Origin: DATCIH01 sp036507955
GTDB taxonomy: Bacteria > Bacillota > Clostridia > Clostridiales > Clostridiaceae
Assembly (NCBI GenBank): GCA_036507955.1
Contig: DATCIH010000083.1
Location: 1-16,056, forward strand
DNA length: 16,056 nucleotides
Direction of reading: 5' to 3'
Under the pieces are notes generated by a model that searched no databases, had not been told where the DNA came from, and saw nothing but the letters and a program-made list of their open reading frames with translations. The stretch's first letter is position 1, and each line of letters begins with the position of its first letter. The position numbers were made by a program, and so were the translations under genes. Positions 12,040 to 16,056 of the stretch are shown in pieces.

Positions 12040-12816
12040 ATGGGGAAAGAGATACTTGGTGGAATTGAATTAAATAGAATATATCAAATGGATTGTTTAG
12101 AAGGAATGAAACTGATACCTGATAAGTGTGTGGATATGATACTTTGTGATTTGCCATATGGAACTACTGCTTGTAAATGGGATTCTATTATACCTTTTGA
12201 TAAGTTGTGGGAGCAATACACGAGGGTAATTAAAGATAATGGTGCAATTGTGCTTACTGCCAGCCAACCATTTACGAGTGAACTAATACATAGTAATTTA
12301 AAATTATATAGATACAATTTGGTTTGGGATAAAGTAGGGGTTAGTAATCCCATGTTGGCAAAGAAACAACCACTAAAACAACATGAGGATATTTGCATAT
12401 TTTATAAAAAACAACCTATATATAATCCACAAATGACTGAAGGCAAGTTATGGCATAGAGGTGGTAAAAAAGAACATAAAACAGAAACATTAGGAAGTGC
12501 TAGTTTAACAAATAATGGCTCAGATAAAACAAATGTAAAATATCCAAAATCTATTTTGCCATTTTCAAATGCAAACAAAATGAGCAATATTCATCCTACA
12601 CAAAAACCAGTCGCGTTGTTTGAATGGTTAATAAAGACATATACAAATGAAGGATGTCTGGTTTTAGATAACTGTATTGGTTCAGGAACTACGGCAGTAG
12701 CATGTATTCAAAATAACCGTAAATGGATTGGTTTTGAAACAGATTCTAATTACATAGAACTTGCGAATAAACGTCTTGAGAAAGTTCAACTGGAAGATGA
12801 CTTGAATATTTACTAA
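12040..12816 (+). CDS. Orphan beta-class DNA adenine/cytosine-N4 methyltransferase, 258 aa
   Basis: An SAM-dependent enzyme that methylates an amino group of a DNA base. Motif IV is DLPYGT (residues 37-42), TRD-like sequence follows, HPTQKP is at 185-190, and motif I, usually FxGxG, is LDNCIGSGTT (209-218) near the C-terminus. Motif IV before motif I marks the beta class of the N6_N4_Mtase family. ATG 12040 lies 9 bases after AGGAGGA (12024-12030). No restriction enzyme is adjacent, so it probably protects phage DNA from host restriction or has a regulatory use. The site recognised cannot be read; N6-adenine is more common for this family. Confidence 0.88.
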   Translation: MGKEILGGIELNRIYQMDCLEGMKLIPDKCVDMILCDLPYGTTACKWDSIIPFDKLWEQYTRVIKDNGAIVLTASQPFTSELIHSNLKLYRYNLVWDKVGVSNPMLAKKQPLKQHEDICIFYKKQPIYNPQMTEGKLWHRGGKKEHKTETLGSASLTNNGSDKTNVKYPKSILPFSNANKMSNIHPTQKPVALFEWLIKTYTNEGCLVLDNCIGSGTTAVACIQNNRKWIGFETDSNYIELANKRLEKVQLEDDLNIY

Positions 12817-13029
12817 TATTACATAAATAACAACCCACAAGAAATTTTGATTTTATGGGAATATGCCCAAAATACATAAATAAGTAGTTTTTCATAAATC
12901 TAAGCAATAAATCCCTGTAACCCTTGGTATGACTACGTTTGAGGCACTTCAAGTCATATAAATAATTAGTTAATAAAACCTACCCTATAAAAAAGAAGTT
13001 TTAAAGTAATATAGAAAGGAATGATTAAA
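12817..13029. other. Intergenic region with a bulged hairpin
   Basis: 213 bases without a supported gene. It holds TGGG-aatatg-CCCA near 12856, the short direct repeat TACATAAAT (twice), and a hairpin in which TATGAC (12928-12933) pairs with GTCATA (12953-12958) and TTGA with TCAA inside, leaving five bases bulged. An ATG in that hairpin opens a 10-codon ORF (MTTFEALQVI) that has no ribosome site. GTTTTAAAGT (12998-13007) precedes the next ribosome site. Confidence 0.5.
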
Positions 13030-13218
13030 ATGAATATCAGCGACTTAACTATTGGTGACATTGTTGACGCTTACATAGATGGTGGAGGAACACATAGAGT
13101 GATGATCATTGAAATTGGTGAAACATTAGTTTTTGGTATTGATTCAGAGAATGAAGAATATTCCATTGAGCCAAGAAGTGAGATTGAAAGAGTTATTGCT
13201 AATATTAATGAACTGTAA
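13030..13218 (+). CDS. Small acidic hypothetical protein, 62 aa
   Basis: The start is ATG 13030, because AAAGGA (13015-13020) directly abuts the earlier in-frame ATG at 13021. The chain reads MNISDLTIGDIVDAYIDGGGTHRVMIIEIGETLVFGID, then an acidic end. Alternating strands with a DLTIGDIV start and a following hairpin suggest a small SH3- or KOW-like barrel. It is the last gene before the promoter of the SSB-like module. No specific function. Confidence 0.65.
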   Translation: MNISDLTIGDIVDAYIDGGGTHRVMIIEIGETLVFGIDSENEEYSIEPRSEIERVIANINEL

Positions 13219-13235
13219 ATTATATATAATATTAT

Positions 13236-13264
13236 TTGCATTATGCCCATGATTATGTTATACT
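13236..13264 (+). promoter_or_regulatory. Strong SigA-type promoter with extended -10
   Basis: TTGCAT (13236-13241), 17 bases, TATACT (13259-13264), with TG one base before the -10 (13256-13257). The predicted start (about 13271) gives a leader of about 160 bases for the SSB-like gene. The promoter probably drives the SSB-like/Sak4-like operon. Confidence 0.65.
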
Positions 13265-13324
13265 ATACATACGAGGTTAAACAGTAAATATTTAAAGAAA
13301 GGAAGATGCTTTATTAAAACAAAA

Positions 13325-13388
13325 GCGTGGGGTGTCGTTCCCATCTGTAGAGTGTTGAGTCCACCTGCTATAGTTTTATCCCTACACG
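13325..13388 (+). ncRNA. Structured 5' leader with two competing folds
   Basis: In the leader after the 13236 promoter, GTGGGG (13327-13332) can pair with CCCTAC (13380-13385), closing a structure that holds a second helix, CTGTAG (13345-13350) with CTATAG (13368-13373) capped by GTG/CAC. Alternatively TGGG (13328-13331) can pair with CCCA (13340-13343). The two pairings exclude each other, as in a switch. It matches no riboswitch class I know. The ribosome site of the next gene is about 30 bases downstream. No ORF with a usable start covers it. Confidence 0.45.
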
Positions 13389-13434
13389 AATAATAAATAA
13401 TATAAATAAGAATTGAAAGAAGGAATTTGTACAT

Positions 13435-14544
13435 ATGGCAAAGGCGTTTTATAGTAAATTTGTATTCATCGGAGCTTTAGGAATTGCAAAAGATAAATCA
13501 AAATTTCATAATACTTTTTTAAATTCTCCAAAGGATACTTGGGCATCGGCAAGAATTAATTTCATGGTAAAGGAATCAGATCATAATGGCGTATTTGTAG
13601 AGTTGTTTGAGGGTTATCAAGTAGATGGCAAAGGGAAAATCTTTTCTAAGGATTTAGATTTTAATAATATTGAAGTTCCTTGGGGAGTTAGGGAAAGTGA
13701 AGAAACATTAAAAATGGTTGCGGATTTCAAAAAATTCAAAGCTGATCTTGGAGAGTCAAAAGTGTTTCTTTCAGGATATGAAATGATTGAGCACTTAAAT
13801 GTAGTATTGCCAACAATTACAGATAGGGTAGTAGTTACAGGAAGTGTCAAAAAAGAATACTACAAAGGAAAATATAATGATAAATATATTATCCAAACTA
13901 TCCGGCTTGCAAAGGAAGATGAGAAGAGTAAACTTTCAGTGAGTATGGACATTTTCTACTCTAAAGATTCACTTGACTCCAGTGATTTTAAAGACGAAAA
14001 AGTTATTAGACTTAGTGGTTTTGTTTCACAATATATTGATAAGGATGTTAAAACTAAGTTCATGCCACAACAATTCATCCTTAGTGCTAAGAAATTAGAC
14101 TTTGAGAATGAAAAGCATGTTGCAAAATTTGATTTCTTGAAAAAATATATTACAGTGAAAGGCAAAACTTATGTACATATCCCTTGGCAGATGTCTATCT
14201 TTAGAGGAGCAGATGAAGTCGAATGGGATGAGTCAATGCTCACTAAAGCACAAAAAGAAGCAATAGCATTTGGCCTTTCAACGGCAGATAATTTCAAACC
14301 TAGATCAAATGCTCTAGGAGATAATATCTTTGAATACCGTCTAATCAAACCACTATTAACTGGAGAATTTTCTGAAGGAGTTATGGATACAGAGATGAAA
14401 ATTGAAGAGTTTGAGGAAGATGTTTTCAAACCTGTTGAAAAAACTGAAAAATTTAAGGAACCTAAAGAGGAAAAGAAAGTTGAACAAAAGTTTGATATTG
14501 ATAAAATCGTAGAAGATGATGAGGACGAAGACTTATTCTCGTAA
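13435..14544 (+). CDS. Phage SSB-like protein, 369 aa
   Basis: ATG 13435 follows AGAAGGA (13418-13424) at 10 bases. The first 300 residues alternate strands (e.g. VFVELFEGYQ, VVVTGSVKKEYYKGKY, YIIQTIRLA), consistent with one or two OB folds. A charged linker (KPVEKTEKFKEPKEEKK) leads to an acidic tail ending VEDDEDEDLFS, the arrangement of bacterial SSBs, whose acidic tip recruits partner proteins. It is directly followed by a Sak4-like recombination ATPase, a pairing common in phages. Length is much greater than a bacterial SSB (about 170), so the assignment rests on tail, context and strand pattern rather than a clear domain match. Confidence 0.6.
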   Translation: MAKAFYSKFVFIGALGIAKDKSKFHNTFLNSPKDTWASARINFMVKESDHNGVFVELFEGYQVDGKGKIFSKDLDFNNIEVPWGVRESEETLKMVADFKKFKADLGESKVFLSGYEMIEHLNVVLPTITDRVVVTGSVKKEYYKGKYNDKYIIQTIRLAKEDEKSKLSVSMDIFYSKDSLDSSDFKDEKVIRLSGFVSQYIDKDVKTKFMPQQFILSAKKLDFENEKHVAKFDFLKKYITVKGKTYVHIPWQMSIFRGADEVEWDESMLTKAQKEAIAFGLSTADNFKPRSNALGDNIFEYRLIKPLLTGEFSEGVMDTEMKIEEFEEDVFKPVEKTEKFKEPKEEKKVEQKFDIDKIVEDDEDEDLFS

Positions 14545-14555
14545 TTAGAACTTAA

Positions 14556-14576
14556 AGAGAGGGTTATCCCCTCTCT
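14556..14576 (+). other. Hairpin after SSB-like gene
   Basis: AGAGAGGG (14556-14563) pairs with CCCTCTCT (14569-14576) across a 5-base loop, 12 bases after the stop. No T-run follows (AATGGAAATA), so it is not a standard terminator. It may protect the upstream message or set unequal expression in the operon. Confidence 0.55.
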
Positions 14577-14619
14577 AATGGAAATATAATAATAAAATAT
14601 TTGAGGAGTGTTGAAATAA

Positions 14620-15720
14620 ATGGCATTTAAACGTAATACAGTTAAGGTTGATCTAGGCTCTTACCCTCCATATATCATTATGGGACAAAGAAAGATTGGT
14701 AAAACAAGTTTGTTTTATAAACTATTGTTAGCTCACTATAAGACACTTGACGCAGGAGTATTAATTTCTTTTGGTAATGAAGAAGGATATCATAGTTTAG
14801 ATGATTTACAATATGAACGTGTTGTTAATTGGAGTTCAGATGAGGATGAAAATGGAGCTAGAGGGTTCGTTGAAGCTGTAGATGATCTTGTTGAAAATAA
14901 AAAAAGTAATGGTGTTAAAGCAGTATGTCTAGATACTCTAGATGAAATGATCGAGATAGGAACAGTTGATGTACTGAGACAACATAAGCGAGAAAAAGGA
15001 ACAGTATGCAAATCTCTTAATGACGCATTCGGTGGTTTTCAAAGAGGAAGAGATAGGTTGCTTGAAGGAGTAAATGGACAGATTGCACGACTTAGAAACG
15101 CTGGATATGCTGTGTTTATTCTTTGCCATACAAAGCTAAAAACTGTTAAAGATGTAATGACTGGTGAAGATTATGAACAGCTTACAAATAATTTACGTGC
15201 TGACTTCTTTGGTAGTATTGCAGATAAATCACAAATGCTAGTCAATATTACTATGGAGCGAGAGATTGTTGAGGGGAAACAGGTTAGTGAAAAGAGAATG
15301 ATGTACTTCAGGCATACTTCTGTAGTTGATGCAGGAGGAAGGTTTGTAGGATTGCCTGAGAAACTTGAACTATCAGCAGAAAACTTCATGTTGGCATTTG
15401 AAACAGGCGTTAAGAACTCAATGCTAGTTCCTGCTTCTGATAAAGACATTGAGAAACAAAAGAAAGCTGAAGTTAAGGAAATTGCTAGTGCAGCAGACGT
15501 TGCTTGGAAGAAAGAGCAAGCAGAAATTCAACAAGAATTAGCACAAGATGATGTTGCAGAATATATTACAATTATTCAATCAAAATATCCAAAAGCAAAA
15601 GATGATGTTAAGGATGCAGTGAAAGTAATCATGACTGAATACAACATTGCAAACTTTAAATCTCCTGAGACACTTTCGGTTGAAGGATTGAAAAAGATTG
15701 TAGAAGCACTCAACAAATAA
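14620..15720 (+). CDS. Sak4-like/AAA_24 RecA-fold ATPase, 366 aa
   Basis: A P-loop ATPase of the phage nucleotide-binding (AAA_24) group that includes Sak4 single-strand annealing recombinases. The Walker A motif is GQRKIGKTS (residues 22-30), Walker B AVCLDT (101-106), and the sensor-like strand is FILCHTK (166-172). GGF and RGRDRLLEG (138-150) lie between. Residues 275-366 form a helical, charged C-terminal region (KKAEVKEIASAADVAWKKEQ...). It probably acts with the upstream SSB-like protein on single-stranded DNA in replication or recombination. ATG 14620 follows GAGGAG (14603-14608) at 11 bases. Exact activity within the family is not shown. Confidence 0.82.
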   Translation: MAFKRNTVKVDLGSYPPYIIMGQRKIGKTSLFYKLLLAHYKTLDAGVLISFGNEEGYHSLDDLQYERVVNWSSDEDENGARGFVEAVDDLVENKKSNGVKAVCLDTLDEMIEIGTVDVLRQHKREKGTVCKSLNDAFGGFQRGRDRLLEGVNGQIARLRNAGYAVFILCHTKLKTVKDVMTGEDYEQLTNNLRADFFGSIADKSQMLVNITMEREIVEGKQVSEKRMMYFRHTSVVDAGGRFVGLPEKLELSAENFMLAFETGVKNSMLVPASDKDIEKQKKAEVKEIASAADVAWKKEQAEIQQELAQDDVAEYITIIQSKYPKAKDDVKDAVKVIMTEYNIANFKSPETLSVEGLKKIVEALNK

Positions 15721-15726
15721 TCATAG

Positions 15727-15752
15727 AGGGATAGGTGAAATATCCTATCCCT
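15727..15752 (+). other. Hairpin after Sak4-like gene
   Basis: AGGGATAGG (15727-15735) pairs perfectly with CCTATCCCT (15744-15752) across an 8-base loop, 6 bases after the stop. It is followed by AATTAATC rather than a T-run. It is the same layout as the hairpin after the SSB-like gene but with a different sequence. Confidence 0.55.
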
Positions 15753-15777
15753 AATTAATCTATAAAGGACGATGTAA

Positions 15778-16056
15778 ATGGCAAGAAGTTGTGTATGTCC
15801 TATCACTAAAGAGCATGGAACTACTGATACATTTTATTGTGTGAGTGAAAAAGGAAAGAATAAATATTATAAGTCCCAAGAGATATATGAGAAAGACAAA
15901 AAAGAGCAAGAACACAAGAAAAAAACACTAGCATATGTATTAGCACTCCTTGGTTATGAATATTCAACATATTTAAGTAAGAAACTTACAGAGTTAAATC
16001 AGTATTTTACATATGAAATAATTTATTCAGCTTTTGTAATGCAAACAGAAAAGATT
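15778..16056 (+). CDS. Conserved phage-type hypothetical protein, 5' end (partial)
   Basis: ATG 15778 follows AAAGGA (15764-15769) by 8 bases; an ATG at 15772 stops at once. The 93 visible residues start MARSCVCPITKEHGTTDTFYCV, then KNKYYKSQEIYEKDKKEQEHKKK and LAYVLALLGYEYSTYLSKKLTELNQ. The Cys-Val-Cys-Pro start, the YYKSxEIY block and the basic helix followed by a LGY motif form a recurring plan in Gram-positive phage proteins encoded near replication genes, function unknown. It is open to the window end, so its full length is unknown. Confidence 0.75.
   Translation, partial: MARSCVCPITKEHGTTDTFYCVSEKGKNKYYKSQEIYEKDKKEQEHKKKTLAYVLALLGYEYSTYLSKKLTELNQYFTYEIIYSAFVMQTEKI

Noticed and set aside
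12817..13029. Replication origin
   Set aside because: Short direct repeats and hairpins are present, but there are no iterons, DnaA-box clusters or clear unwinding element.
13321..13390. Possible tRNA in the leader region
   Set aside because: The outer helix is only 6 bp with a wobble, there is no D-arm or TTCGA-type T-loop, and the helices do not form a cloverleaf.
13313..13393. Open frame through the structured leader (ATT start) reading a 26-residue hydrophobic peptide
   Set aside because: It has no ATG, GTG or TTG start and the open frame coincides with a strong RNA fold; a non-coding structured leader explains it better.

Overview
The window is an AT-rich, densely packed piece of what is most likely a tailed-phage genome (or prophage/phage-plasmid) of a low-GC Gram-positive, Bacillus-like host. 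Reasons: nearly every gene is on the + strand, most carry a near-perfect AAGGAG-type ribosome site, seven genes appear to start with TTG, neighbours overlap by ATGA or TAATG, and most products are tiny uncharacterised proteins of 30-140 residues. A single-strand-binding-like protein next to a Sak4/AAA_24-type ATPase, an HNH-AP2 endonuclease, an orphan DNA methyltransferase and DUF7448/DUF5662-type proteins are all typical of phages.

Layout. (1) 1-2134: very small genes, several with paired cysteines (zinc-ribbon-like), one small membrane protein, and a compact non-coding stretch (698-920) holding a probable minus-strand small RNA with its own promoter and intrinsic terminator. (2) 2173-3330: a PhaC-like (polyhydroxyalkanoate synthase-type) alpha/beta hydrolase with the catalytic Cys-Asp-His set, the most surprising gene here. 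(3) 3355-6357: a strong SigA-type promoter, then an NAD-dependent DNA ligase with Zn finger, HhH and BRCT regions, coupled to an HNH-AP2 endonuclease. (4) 6341-9721: a second promoter and a run of small genes, including two paralogous 31-residue membrane peptides. (5) 9753-11970: a third promoter and accessory genes including DUF7448 and DUF5662 types. (6) 12040-12816: a beta-class adenine/cytosine-N4 methyltransferase. (7) 13030-16056: a replication/recombination module: a structured leader after a strong promoter, the SSB-like protein, the Sak4-like ATPase, and the start of another phage gene, with GC-rich hairpins after the first two stop codons.

Functionally the recognisable core is DNA metabolism (ligase, SSB-like, recombination ATPase, methyltransferase, homing-type nuclease) set within host-takeover-type small genes. 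The PhaC-like enzyme could be an auxiliary metabolic gene acting on host storage polymer or acyl-CoA; no PhaE/PhaR partner is visible. No convincing rightward intrinsic terminator is present, so long polycistronic transcripts are likely, refreshed by promoters with 17-base spacers. No tRNA, rRNA, CRISPR array or insertion sequence was seen. No gap between genes exceeds 300 bases.
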